Source: JAKOVR01 sp031415655
GTDB lineage: Bacteria > Actinomycetota > Acidimicrobiia > Acidimicrobiales > Acidimicrobilacustridaceae
Assembly: GCA_031415655.1 (NCBI GenBank)
Contig: JANOSD010000192.1
Coordinates: 1-46,694, forward strand
Direction: 5' to 3'
DNA length: 46,694 bases
This document shows positions 15,179 to 23,508 of the stretch, in pieces. Position numbers and translations under genes: made by a program. Positions within the stretch are counted from its first letter, which is position 1. Every line of letters begins with the position of its first letter. A model generated the notes under the pieces. It was not told the DNA's origin. It saw nothing but the letters and a program-made list of their open reading frames with translations, and made no database searches.

Positions 15179-17067
15179 GCGCCCCCAATCGTCCCGCCAA
15201 CCAAGCCGGACCCGTCACGTCTCTCGCGGCGGAATCGCGTAACTCCATCGCTGGCCGATGGGGCACGCAAGGAATGCCGGCGGAGAAGTCGCGGGACTTC
15301 AAGAACTCCACCCGCCGGCTGGTCGGGCTGATGGGTCCGCAGCGTGTCGGCGTGATCGCCGTGGTTGTCCTTGCGCTGGTGAGCGTGGGCCTCACGGTCA
15401 CGGGGCCCAAACTTCTCGGCCGTGCCACCGACATCGTCTTCACTGGGTTGCGCAACGGCAAGGGTGCCGACGGCATCGACTTCACCCAGCTGCATCGGTT
15501 GCTGATCGGCGTGGTGTGTCTCTATCTCGTGGCGTCGACGTTGTCGTGGCTGCAGAGCTACCTCCTCGCCGGGGTCGTGCAACGCACGATGCACGGGCTG
15601 CGCGCTGAGGTACAGGACAAGCTGAACCGCCTACCGCTGAGTTACATCGACGGTCAGCCCCGTGGCGACCTGCTCAGTCGGGTGACGAACGACATCGACA
15701 ACGTTTCTCAAAGCCTGCAGCAGACCTTGAGCCAGATGCTCACCTCGATCTTCACGATCGTGGGCGTGCTGGTAATGATGATGATCATTTCGCCCCTGCT
15801 CGGGCTCGTCGCCCTTCTCACATTCCCGGCGTCGATCTATCTGATGAAGGCAATCACCAAACGAAGCAAGACCCGTTTCATCGATCAATGGCGCCACACC
15901 GGCGCCCTCAACGGTCATGTGGAAGAGGCGTTCACCGGCCATGGTCTGGTGAAGGTGTTCGGGCGCCAGCGTGAGGTAGAGCACACCTTCGACCGTCACA
16001 ACGAATCGCTCTACACCGCAGCGTTCGGTGCGTCGTTCATATCGGGCACGATCCAGCCGGCGATGATGTTCCTCGGCAACCTCAACTACGTCGTGATCGC
16101 CGTGGTCGGCGGACTGCGGGTGTCGTCCGGACAAATGAGCCTCGGTGACGTGCAGGCCTTCATCCAGTACTCCCGGCAATTCACCCAACCCCTCACCCAG
16201 TTCGCCTCCATGGTCAACGTGCTCCAGAGCGGCGTCGCTTCGGTGGAGCGCGTGTTCGAGTTGCTCGACGCCCCCGAGCAAACGCCTGATCCGGCCGAGC
16301 CCCTCTCCGATCCGGCCCCTCGGGGACGGGTGGAGTTCGACCAGGTCGCGTTCTCTTATGACCCGGAGAAGCCGCTCATCACTGACCTGTCGTTGATCGC
16401 CGAACCGGGTCAGACAGTGGCGATCGTGGGCCCTACCGGCGCCGGCAAGACCACCCTGGTGAACCTCATCATGCGTTTCTATGAGCTCGATAGCGGGGTG
16501 ATCCGCCTCGACGGGAACGACATCGCGCAGATGGCGCGGCGCGAACTGCGCAGCAACATGGGCATGGTGCTCCAGGACACCTGGTTGTTCGGTGGTTCCA
16601 TCCGCGACAACATCGCCTACGGCAACCTTGATGCCACCGACGAGCAGATCCTCGAAGCCGCACGAGCCACCTATGTCGACCGTTTCGCCCACTCCCTACC
16701 CGATGGCTACGACACGGTGCTCGACGAGGAGGCCAACACCGTGAGCGCTGGCGAGAAGCAGCTCATCACCATCGCCCGAGCGTTCCTCGCCAATCCGACG
16801 ATCCTCATCCTCGACGAGGCCACCAGCTCGGTCGACACCCGCACCGAAGTTCTCATCCAGAAAGCCATGGCGGCATTGCGGTCGAACCGCACCAGCTTCG
16901 TGATTGCCCACCGACTATCCACGATCCGCGACGCCGACACCATCTTGGTGATGGACGGCGGACACATCGTGGAACAGGGCGACCACGAATCGTTGTTGGC
17001 GCAGCAGGGCGCCTACTACGAGCTTTACAACTCGCAGTTCGCCGGCGCTGCCGCCCAACTGGTCTGA
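15175..17067 (+). CDS. ABC exporter partner subunit with consensus catalytic residues
   Basis: The 630-residue half-transporter carries an extra ~45-residue N-terminal extension, six helices (about 55-350) and an NBD with Walker A PTGAGKTT (Lys425), Walker B LDE (Asp547, Glu548) and switch His579. Its signature reads TVSAGEKQ instead of LSGGQ, complementing the partner: the partner's canonical signature faces this catalytic site, while this altered signature faces the degenerate site. That pairing shows the two genes form one heterodimer. ATG 15175 overlaps the upstream stop. After it, 50 bp of imperfect ggtcacgacccg repeats separate it from the convergent gene. Confidence 0.93.
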   Translation: MSAPNRPANQAGPVTSLAAESRNSIAGRWGTQGMPAEKSRDFKNSTRRLVGLMGPQRVGVIAVVVLALVSVGLTVTGPKLLGRATDIVFTGLRNGKGADGIDFTQLHRLLIGVVCLYLVASTLSWLQSYLLAGVVQRTMHGLRAEVQDKLNRLPLSYIDGQPRGDLLSRVTNDIDNVSQSLQQTLSQMLTSIFTIVGVLVMMMIISPLLGLVALLTFPASIYLMKAITKRSKTRFIDQWRHTGALNGHVEEAFTGHGLVKVFGRQREVEHTFDRHNESLYTAAFGASFISGTIQPAMMFLGNLNYVVIAVVGGLRVSSGQMSLGDVQAFIQYSRQFTQPLTQFASMVNVLQSGVASVERVFELLDAPEQTPDPAEPLSDPAPRGRVEFDQVAFSYDPEKPLITDLSLIAEPGQTVAIVGPTGAGKTTLVNLIMRFYELDSGVIRLDGNDIAQMARRELRSNMGMVLQDTWLFGGSIRDNIAYGNLDATDEQILEAARATYVDRFAHSLPDGYDTVLDEEANTVSAGEKQLITIARAFLANPTILILDEATSSVDTRTEVLIQKAMAALRSNRTSFVIAHRLSTIRDADTILVMDGGHIVEQGDHESLLAQQGAYYELYNSQFAGAAAQLV

Positions 17068-17117
17068 CCGGTCACGACCCGTCCCGGTCACGAAGACCCG
17101 GCCACGACCCGGTCGAG

Positions 17118-19304
17118 TCAGTTCTTCTTGAGCCTCGTGCTCACGGCGGAGTAACACATCTCGTCTTCCGTTCCCTCGGCCCAGGTGACGTAGATCGGTT
17201 CGACCGATTTGATCAGCGCCCTATCCCAGGAACACTCCACTCGCAACACGTCGCCCTTCTTGAGTTGGATTGTCTCCACGGGGGCGTAGACGAGCTGCCA
17301 CTTGAAGTCCCAGTCGGGGATGTCGAGCAGAATCTTCTCGTTGGGAGTGCCGGGGTTCAACGTCATGCGGAACGTCTTGCCGATTTCGTGCTCATGACCG
17401 GTGATACTGACCAGTTCGCCATCTCGACGAACCCGTTGGTCACAGGTCGAGTGGGCGATCCCATCGGTGGGCACGGGGAAGTCGGCGAGCTTCTTGCCGC
17501 AGAGCAACATCAGCCCGTCGGCGATGACCGGGCCAGATGGGCCGAAATCCTTCTCGAGCCGTTCGAGCACCTTGGCGCGGTCGCACATCGGTCCCTGCTC
17601 TTCAGGACCGCACGGGATCTCTGCCGGGCCGAGGTAGGTCTGTGTGATTACCTCGTCGAGCGACTGGTCGGTTGACGTCTCGATCACTATCGACGCCCGG
17701 TCGGCCGGGGCTTCATGGGCAAAGTGGTAGTGAACCTGCATCACAATCATGTCCCCGGCGCCCATCTTGATACCGGATCCCGCCGGGAGCTTGTTGGGGC
17801 GTTGGCCGGGCACCCACCCCATGATGAGCTGCGATCCATTGCTAGCGCCGTCAGGCGACTGCGTCCCGCCAGGCCCGGACATACCGACGTAACACTCCCA
17901 TCCGGTGCCCTCGCTGTCGGCGTCGAGCTTCGCCACCGCATCCCTTTGCGACGCGTCCACTTTGAAGCCAAGCGCGTGGTGGGTAACCGTGAGCTGGTCG
18001 GGCAGGAACTGAAAGCCAGTGACGAACGAGGGCTCGGTGAATTTCGGGTCGAGCACGAAACACCGGTAGTCGTTGGTGTTTTCCGTGGAGCCTTGGTAGG
18101 GCGCGTCGTAGGAGATGCGCTGGTCTTCCCGAATGGCGTACTGCGCCTCGAGATTGTCGGGGGCGGCCACGATTCTGGTGGTGGGATCCACATCGAGCGG
18201 ACCCCGCGCCGCCGACCATTCGCTGATGATCCGAACGTCGTCGGCGCTCATCTTACGATCGTGTTTGAGGGGAATACCCACATCGGACGCAGGCCATGGG
18301 GGCATGTATCCCGTGCCCGTCACGAGGCCCAGCCCGGAGGCAACTTTCGCCGCATCGGCGGCGGTCTCAAGCTTCCAGATGGCGGCCCCGGCCTGACCAG
18401 GGTTGTGGCAGGAGGCGCAGTTCTTCTCGAGGATCGGCTTCACCCTGGCGTTGAACGAGGGACCCCCGCTCGGCGCCGGCAGGGTGGCTGACGGGGCCGC
18501 CTCGACAACATCGTAGGGAAGGCCCTTGGCCTCGTTGATGGCCACCGTGGTGAACGTGAGCTTGGCCTCGTCGCCGCTCTTCACCAGCGGTCCTAACGAA
18601 ATCGGCCCGATGGCCCACGCGGCCAACTTCACCGACGTGGTTGCGGTGACCTTGAGCTCATCCTCGGCGGTTTTGGTGGCGGTGGCCGTAAGGGTTACCG
18701 GCTTCTTGATCGTTTTGACCTGCAGCTCCCCCTTGAGCTCGATCGTGTAGTCCTTACCGGTTTCGATCTTGGCCGGCATGCCAGAAATCTCCGACACTCG
18801 AAGGTACGCCAGCGGATAACGAGTCGAGGAGAGGTACTCATGCCGAAGGCGGTCGTCTCGAATTGACTGATCGGAGGTGAGCTGTTCCACGTTCACCACG
18901 ATCTCACCGATGGTGCTGGCCGACGGCTTGTTGGCATCGATCATGATGTCGCCGGAAATACCGCGAGTGGTGCCCTTCGCCACGTTGGACTTCCCGGCCA
19001 GGATCTCCTCCACCTCGTAGGTAACCGAGGACCGGGTGGCATCGATGCGATACACCGTCTGACCGGGAGCGGCGGCGGTGAGGCGAGGGGCATTCGGCAG
19101 GGCCAACGACACCTGCACCGGTTCGACGCGGATCTGCGACCACCAGGCCCAGGCGCCGAAACCCATGGCCGCCACGAGCACGGGCAGCAGGAAGACGATT
19201 CGCCGCGCGCCCTTCGTGGCGGGAAGGGCGCCGGGATCGGCAAGATTTTCGCCCGGTTCGTTGGGTTCCATCGGCGTCGACGCCGTATTCGCTGGGTTAG
19301 TCAC
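17118..19304 (-). CDS. Membrane-anchored YceI / cytochrome c / copper type II monooxygenase-like fusion
   Basis: The 728-residue protein has one N-terminal transmembrane helix (about 35-55), a YceI-like lipocalin-type domain (about 65-245; VYRIDATRSSVTYEVEEILAG, EIVVNVEQLTSDQSIRDDRLR, YPLAYLRVSEI), a single haem c site (C296-A-S-C299-H300) in a short cytochrome domain, and a C-terminal region with copper-ligand pairs typical of peptidylglycine alpha-hydroxylating/dopamine monooxygenases (THHALGF, QVHYHFAHE, GHEHEIGKTF). The domains should act outside the membrane. YceI proteins bind isoprenoid chains; copper monooxygenases hydroxylate C-H bonds using two electrons, which the haem could supply (inference). 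GTG 19304 was chosen because ggagg lies 5 nt upstream; GTG 19340 is the alternative. No close functional assignment can be made. Confidence 0.85.
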   Translation of the reverse strand: MTNPANTASTPMEPNEPGENLADPGALPATKGARRIVFLLPVLVAAMGFGAWAWWSQIRVEPVQVSLALPNAPRLTAAAPGQTVYRIDATRSSVTYEVEEILAGKSNVAKGTTRGISGDIMIDANKPSASTIGEIVVNVEQLTSDQSIRDDRLRHEYLSSTRYPLAYLRVSEISGMPAKIETGKDYTIELKGELQVKTIKKPVTLTATATKTAEDELKVTATTSVKLAAWAIGPISLGPLVKSGDEAKLTFTTVAINEAKGLPYDVVEAAPSATLPAPSGGPSFNARVKPILEKNCASCHNPGQAGAAIWKLETAADAAKVASGLGLVTGTGYMPPWPASDVGIPLKHDRKMSADDVRIISEWSAARGPLDVDPTTRIVAAPDNLEAQYAIREDQRISYDAPYQGSTENTNDYRCFVLDPKFTEPSFVTGFQFLPDQLTVTHHALGFKVDASQRDAVAKLDADSEGTGWECYVGMSGPGGTQSPDGASNGSQLIMGWVPGQRPNKLPAGSGIKMGAGDMIVMQVHYHFAHEAPADRASIVIETSTDQSLDEVITQTYLGPAEIPCGPEEQGPMCDRAKVLERLEKDFGPSGPVIADGLMLLCGKKLADFPVPTDGIAHSTCDQRVRRDGELVSITGHEHEIGKTFRMTLNPGTPNEKILLDIPDWDFKWQLVYAPVETIQLKKGDVLRVECSWDRALIKSVEPIYVTWAEGTEDEMCYSAVSTRLKKN

Positions 19305-19357
19305 TGTGTCCTCCGTCGGGAGCGCAGACTCGGTGCTCACAAGAAACAGTGTGACAC

Positions 19358-19376
19358 TTGGCACATATCGTGCCAA
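19358..19376. promoter_or_regulatory. Inverted repeat upstream of the YceI/haem/copper fusion gene
   Basis: ttggcac-atatc-gtgccaa is a perfect 7-bp inverted repeat with a 5-bp spacer, 54 bp before the chosen GTG. An AT-rich stretch (aatattga) follows on the distal side. It fits a dimeric regulator site in the promoter of the leftward gene. Confidence 0.55.
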
Positions 19377-19414
19377 TATTGATTTGCGGCGGCAACCGGG
19401 CGAGATGGGTGCGA

Positions 19415-19462
19415 ACCATGCTGCAACTAACCCGCTCCAGGGGGGACCGCGGCAACATGGTT
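19415..19462. repeat. Dispersed 48-bp hairpin repeat, copy 3
   Basis: This copy has the same length and layout as the one at 191-238, with 8 differences in 48 positions counted by hand. The outer arms accatg and catggt, the ggggggaccg block and the central stem are kept. It lies in the intergenic space between the leftward fusion gene's promoter and the end of the leftward OYE gene. Tandem 14-bp repeats follow directly. Confidence 0.8.
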
Positions 19463-19532
19463 TGCTCGATGACGTTTGCTCGATGACTGGTGCTCGATGA
19501 CTGGTGCTCGATGGCCGGTGCTCGATGGCCGG
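19461..19532. repeat. 14-bp tandem repeat array (five units)
   Basis: Units of tgctcgatgactgg / tgctcgatggccgg type are repeated five times, the first two with small changes (tttgctcgatgacg). The array begins inside the last bases of hairpin repeat copy 3 and ends 14 bp from the OYE stop codon. As at the left window edge, the hairpin repeat is accompanied by short tandem repeats. Confidence 0.8.
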
Positions 19533-19546
19533 TGATAATCGGGCCG

Positions 19547-20785
19547 TTACTGCGTCAGGCGCACGCCATGGCGATCGGCGGGGTCGACGAGCACGCAGTG
19601 CGTGCCCCGAAAGGTGGTGGGCATGCATTTGTTGCAGTGCACACATAGACCCGCGTGATTGCGGTCGACCGTCCAGCGCTGCACGAGGTCGGGTTCCCGC
19701 AGGAGCGCACGGGCGATGGCCACGAACTCGAATCCCTCGGCCAATGCTTGGGTAACGGTGCCGTACCGGTTGATGCCTCCGAGCAAGATCAACGGCATCG
19801 TCAACGCCTCGCGGAACTGCCGGGCATACGGAAGGAAGAAGCCTTCCTCGAACGGGTATTCCGGCATGAACTTCCTGGCCGTGAGCTTCAGACCGAGACG
19901 CATCGGCGGGGGGAACATGGCCGCCAGTTCTGCCACCGGGGCGTCACCACGAAAGAGGTACATGGGGTTCTGAAAGGAACTTCCACCGGTGAGCTGGAGG
20001 GCATCGAGGTGACCGTCGGCTTCGAGTAGCTGTGCAGTGGGAACGCTGTTGTCGAGCCAAAGCCCACGGGGGACGCCGTCGGCCATGTTGAGTTTGGCGG
20101 TGATCGCCACGCTCGCACCCACGGCAGAACGGACCGTCTCGGCGATCTTGCGGGCCAGCCGAGCCCGATTCTCCATGGAGCCGCCCCATGTATCGGAGCG
20201 TTTGTTGAGGCGCGGACTGAGGAACGAGCTCACCAGATAGCCATGCCCGAAATGCAGCTCAATCGCATCGAAACCCGCGTCGACCGCCAGGGTGGCAGCC
20301 CTACCGAAGTCGGCGATCACGCGGGTGAGGTCGGCGGCGGTGGCGGCTCTCGTGAATCGCATGGCCTGCGGGGCGAACACCTTCGAGGGCGCCATGCCTG
20401 CCAATGCGCCCGCCGCGGCGGCGACCGGGCCGGCGTGGCCGAGTTGGATGGCCGCCAGGGCGCCGCCAGCGTGAATGGCGTCGCTGACTTCTTGAAGCCC
20501 AGGTGCGGCATCGGGCGAGACGATCAGCTCCCGAGGGGCGCCGCGCCCATCGGTGCTCACGGAGCAGAACGCCACGGTGCTGAGTGCCACCCCGCCCTCG
20601 GCGACGGCTCGGTGGAAGTCAGCCAGCGGCGCGGGGTCCTTGGTGACAAGGGGCAACCCCTCAAACGTCGCCGCCTTGATGATGCGGTTGCGCAAGGTGA
20701 GTGGTCCGAGCCGCGCTGGTGCAAGCGGGTCAGCAACCTCGTGTGGACTTGGCGGTGGGGTTCGCGGCAGCGATGGCGCGCTCAT
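19547..20785 (-). CDS. NADH:flavin oxidoreductase (Old Yellow Enzyme family)
   Basis: The 412-residue protein is an FMN-dependent TIM-barrel ene-reductase. It shows LGPLTLRNRIIKAATFEG at the N-terminus, QLGHAGP, the FDAIELHFGHGYLVSSFLSP and NKRSDTWGGSMENRARL blocks (about 190-225), and a C-terminal LLGGINR and ARALLREPDL. The end holds a Cys cluster (CVHCNKCMP...HC, about 383-398) like that of 2,4-dienoyl-CoA reductase-type members that bind an iron-sulfur cluster, although the flavodoxin and NAD domains of those larger enzymes are absent. It reduces an activated C=C bond; the substrate is unknown. ATG 20785 overlaps the TetR stop by 4 nt. Confidence 0.9.
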   Translation of the reverse strand: MSAPSLPRTPPPSPHEVADPLAPARLGPLTLRNRIIKAATFEGLPLVTKDPAPLADFHRAVAEGGVALSTVAFCSVSTDGRGAPRELIVSPDAAPGLQEVSDAIHAGGALAAIQLGHAGPVAAAAGALAGMAPSKVFAPQAMRFTRAATAADLTRVIADFGRAATLAVDAGFDAIELHFGHGYLVSSFLSPRLNKRSDTWGGSMENRARLARKIAETVRSAVGASVAITAKLNMADGVPRGLWLDNSVPTAQLLEADGHLDALQLTGGSSFQNPMYLFRGDAPVAELAAMFPPPMRLGLKLTARKFMPEYPFEEGFFLPYARQFREALTMPLILLGGINRYGTVTQALAEGFEFVAIARALLREPDLVQRWTVDRNHAGLCVHCNKCMPTTFRGTHCVLVDPADRHGVRLTQ

Positions 20786-21537
20786 TTTGTTGCTCGTTTC
20801 CGGGGTTTGGCTGAGGTCGAAGTCGTGGACGGGATGCGTGACTCGGCCGACGGCAAGGGGGCTACGAGCAGGCCCGTGGCCATCGCCTCCAGGTTGCGCA
20901 CAAAACTCGACTCAGGCAAAAGCGATGGCGGCGCAGCACCGGCCTTTCGACCCTCACCACCCCCCGTCGATGCTCCCCCGTTCAGGTGATCGATACTCGT
21001 GATGCGATCGTCGATGAGCCGGCTTCGTTCGGCCATCTGGTAGCTCACGAACTGCGCCATCGCCACCGCTCGAATCCGGGCGACGCGCGAGGGCAGGTCG
21101 TACGACGGGCGAGTCAGGAGCGCGGTGATACGGCCCACGAGTTGCGAGAAGCCTTCATGGGAGGTTGGGTCGGTGTCCCAACGGCCGGGGTACCGGGTGA
21201 TCAGCTCCGACGTGAGTCGGAGGAAATCGCGACCCTCGGCGGTCCCCAGCTCGGATCGGAGCAGGCCCACCAGGCCACCCACTAGCTCCGGAAGGGTCAT
21301 CGTGTCGAGCGCGGGAGCCCAACCGCGAACCGTGTGATCGTGACGTTCGAGAATGCCGGCCACCAGATCCCAGCGTCCGCCGAAGTGATACTGCACTGCC
21401 GACGAGTTGCGTTGGCCGGCGAGCACCGCGACGTCGCGGAGCCGCACTTCCTCGATGCCGTGGCGGGCGAACAGATGCGCTGCCGCTATCAGGATCCGAT
21501 CCCGCGTGGCCGATCTCGTTCCCTTGACGCTCGCCAT
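20782..21537 (-). CDS. TetR/AcrR-family regulator of the OYE gene
   Basis: The 251-residue protein has a TetR helix-turn-helix at about 10-60 (ATRDRILIAAAHLFARHG, VRLRDVAVLAGQRNSSAVQYHFGGRWDLV), a helical effector domain and a Ser/Thr/Lys-rich tail of about 45 residues. The AVQYHFG segment is typical of TetR proteins of lipid and steroid regulons. It is translated together with the downstream OYE gene (ATGA overlap), and a 16-bp palindrome lies 7 bp before its start, so autoregulation is likely. Confidence 0.9.
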   Translation of the reverse strand: MASVKGTRSATRDRILIAAAHLFARHGIEEVRLRDVAVLAGQRNSSAVQYHFGGRWDLVAGILERHDHTVRGWAPALDTMTLPELVGGLVGLLRSELGTAEGRDFLRLTSELITRYPGRWDTDPTSHEGFSQLVGRITALLTRPSYDLPSRVARIRAVAMAQFVSYQMAERSRLIDDRITSIDHLNGGASTGGGEGRKAGAAPPSLLPESSFVRNLEAMATGLLVAPLPSAESRIPSTTSTSAKPRKRATK

Positions 21538-21543
21538 AATGGT

Positions 21544-21559
21544 TAATCATGAATGATTA
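21544..21559. promoter_or_regulatory. Palindromic operator upstream of the TetR-OYE operon
   Basis: taatcatgaatgatta is a perfect 7-bp inverted repeat (2-bp spacer) that ends 7 bp before the TetR start codon. Flanking aatg and catt extend the symmetry with one inserted base. The position implies autorepression by the TetR protein. Confidence 0.75.
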
Positions 21560-21586
21560 CATTCTGCGGGTCAACTCCTCGTCTAC

Positions 21587-22912
21587 TCAAGAACCGTCAG
21601 CCGCCCTTGCCTCGATGGCGCCCAACGAACGTCGCCTTCGAAAACGCCGACGAGCGAGGAAGACCGCTGTGATCGTGCCCACGCCGCCGACCACCAGGCC
21701 AATTCGGATCGCATCGACCCCATCGACTCCGACCGGATTTCCGCTCTCGAGGCGCTCATCGAGATCCGTTTCGCGAAGGAACCTCGGAGGTGAGGCCGTC
21801 GCACTCGGTTCGACGGCAGGCCAGAAGCGGTCGTGAAATATCGGTCCGACCGTTGCTGGGTCCGGAAGTGCCAGCACCGAGAGGACCCGCACACCAGTGA
21901 CCACCTCGAAACCTGCGGAACCATCGCGCCCATGCCACCGCAGGATGCTGTTCGTGGCCGCGGGAGGGTCGGCCTCGAGTTGTCTTGCCACCCGTAACTC
22001 AAGGCTGCCACGAGGTCGCGCCGCCGTTGTTGCGACGGGAGCCCACCCACTCGGCGGCTGCTCAATCCCACCCCAAGGTTGCCCATACGCCGGGCCAGGG
22101 ACTGATGTCCCCACCGTGCCATCAGGATTCACCACGAAGGGCACAAACGGAATACTCATTCGGTCAACAACGGCCGGGGCCGGCGATGCGCTCGCATCCA
22201 CCCGAATCAACGTTGACGAACGATAGGCGAGGGTTGACGGCGATCGATCCGTCGGCGTGCGAACCGTTGCCCCCACCAACGAGGAGTAGGGACTCGCCGC
22301 AATGGAGGCCGCCGTTCCATCAACCCCGAGATCGGTCGTGGAGGTGACGGCCCCGTCCCCGCCTCGCACCATGCTGAGAACCGGCCGGTCCGAGCCGTGT
22401 AGTACGGCCATCTGTTTGGTGGCGTGATGCCACACTGCGTCCACTCCTCCTGCGATCACGGTCACGCCCTCTCCTTTCGTCACCGAGATCTGACGTTCTG
22501 GGCCATCACCCGAGAAAGGGTGGGCAAGAATGATCTGGGCACCAGCGGGATCGCCACACTCGATCGCCCAGGGCCAACGGTCCCTCGCGTCGTCGACTTC
22601 AGCACCAACAACTTCGTCTCGGCGCACCACCGTGCCGTCTTCCACGTCAATCACTTCGAACGCCACACGGTCGGCGTTTCCGGTGGAGTCCTGATACGAC
22701 CCCAAGACCACGATTCGTTTTCCGCCGGGACACGCAGCCAACGCATCTGGCGTGACGGTTCCCCGCACGTAGCGAATCGGTCGCGCCCGATCATCCAAAA
22801 TCGTGAGACTGTGATCCCCAATCCAGCCGCCAACCACCATCGCAGGGATTCCTGGCGCCGAAGTGGCCGGCAGTTGGCTGAGAAACCCTTTCATGACGGT
22901 CTCTGTGAACAA
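21587..22912 (-). CDS. Hypothetical membrane-anchored protein, possibly beta-propeller-like
   Basis: The 441-residue protein is not assigned to a family. It is rich in beta-type segments separated by Gly/Asp turns (GGWIGDHSLTILDDRARPI, GGKRIVVLGSYQD, AVWHHATKQMAVLHGSDRPVL), suggesting a propeller-like fold, and ends with one transmembrane helix (about 398-416, IGLVVGGVGTITAVFLA) and an Arg-rich cytoplasmic tail. This gives an extracellular domain with a C-terminal anchor, but no signal peptide is evident. The frame opens at TTG 22912, 4 nt after the stop of the upstream small secreted protein; ATG 22894 is the alternative. The two genes are probably one operon. Confidence 0.65.
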   Translation of the reverse strand: MFTETVMKGFLSQLPATSAPGIPAMVVGGWIGDHSLTILDDRARPIRYVRGTVTPDALAACPGGKRIVVLGSYQDSTGNADRVAFEVIDVEDGTVVRRDEVVGAEVDDARDRWPWAIECGDPAGAQIILAHPFSGDGPERQISVTKGEGVTVIAGGVDAVWHHATKQMAVLHGSDRPVLSMVRGGDGAVTSTTDLGVDGTAASIAASPYSSLVGATVRTPTDRSPSTLAYRSSTLIRVDASASPAPAVVDRMSIPFVPFVVNPDGTVGTSVPGPAYGQPWGGIEQPPSGWAPVATTAARPRGSLELRVARQLEADPPAATNSILRWHGRDGSAGFEVVTGVRVLSVLALPDPATVGPIFHDRFWPAVEPSATASPPRFLRETDLDERLESGNPVGVDGVDAIRIGLVVGGVGTITAVFLARRRFRRRRSLGAIEARAADGS

Positions 22913-22915
22913 GCT

Positions 22916-23281
22916 TTACGGCTCGTGGTCGATGCGGAGGTCGTTTCCCACGATCGAGACAGAAACGACATCGCCGGGGGTGAAGACCTCGCGGTAGTTC
23001 CCCTCCCCCATGCACGCCCGGATGGGACGCCAAGGGTTGGTGAGACGGTTCTTCGGAATTCCCTTACCGACCACCCGGGTAGCCAGTTCGATCTGGTCAC
23101 CATCGATCGAGAGGACGTCGGAGGTATACGCAGTTTCGACGGATGCCCAGACGGCCGGAACATCGACCCCGAACGACCCGCGCGGTTCGGAGTAGGAGCA
23201 CGCTCCTGCAGGCCCTGCGTCGACCAGCATCACTGCCGACGACAGCCCCATGAGTGCAACGAAAACACGCCACCGATTCAT
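22916..23281 (-). CDS. Small secreted protein of unknown function
   Basis: From ATG 23281 the product is 121 residues with a classical signal peptide (MNRWRVFVALMGLSSAVML, cleavage near AGA-CSY). The mature part begins CSYSEPRGSFG, contains two cysteines and a beta-rich segment (DVLSIDGDQIELATRVVG, DVVSVSIVGNDLRI). A longer frame exists upstream but would hide the signal peptide. It precedes the propeller-like membrane protein by 3 nt, so the pair may act together at the cell surface. Confidence 0.65.
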   Translation of the reverse strand: MNRWRVFVALMGLSSAVMLVDAGPAGACSYSEPRGSFGVDVPAVWASVETAYTSDVLSIDGDQIELATRVVGKGIPKNRLTNPWRPIRACMGEGNYREVFTPGDVVSVSIVGNDLRIDHEP

Positions 23282-23508
23282 CGACAGGACCGTACCTGCG
23301 CCGCCGATCGGGTGTCGGCCAGGACGGACGGAACCGTGGTCCACCACCCGTGATTCTGTTCGATTTGGATCGACCGGCAATGCCACCGAAGACCCGTACG
23401 ACGGATCTGGCATGGGCCACTACCTAACGGGGTTCCACTGCTGGGCAATGCGTCAGCCCGAGCGACCACCGATCGAGTCGGCCTCATCAAACGGTGATCT
23501 CGTGGTGA

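Noticed and set aside
19358..19376. Sigma-54 promoter, because of the ttggcac element
   Set aside because: The second element (ttgc at the -12 position) is missing, and the sequence is explained as a palindrome.
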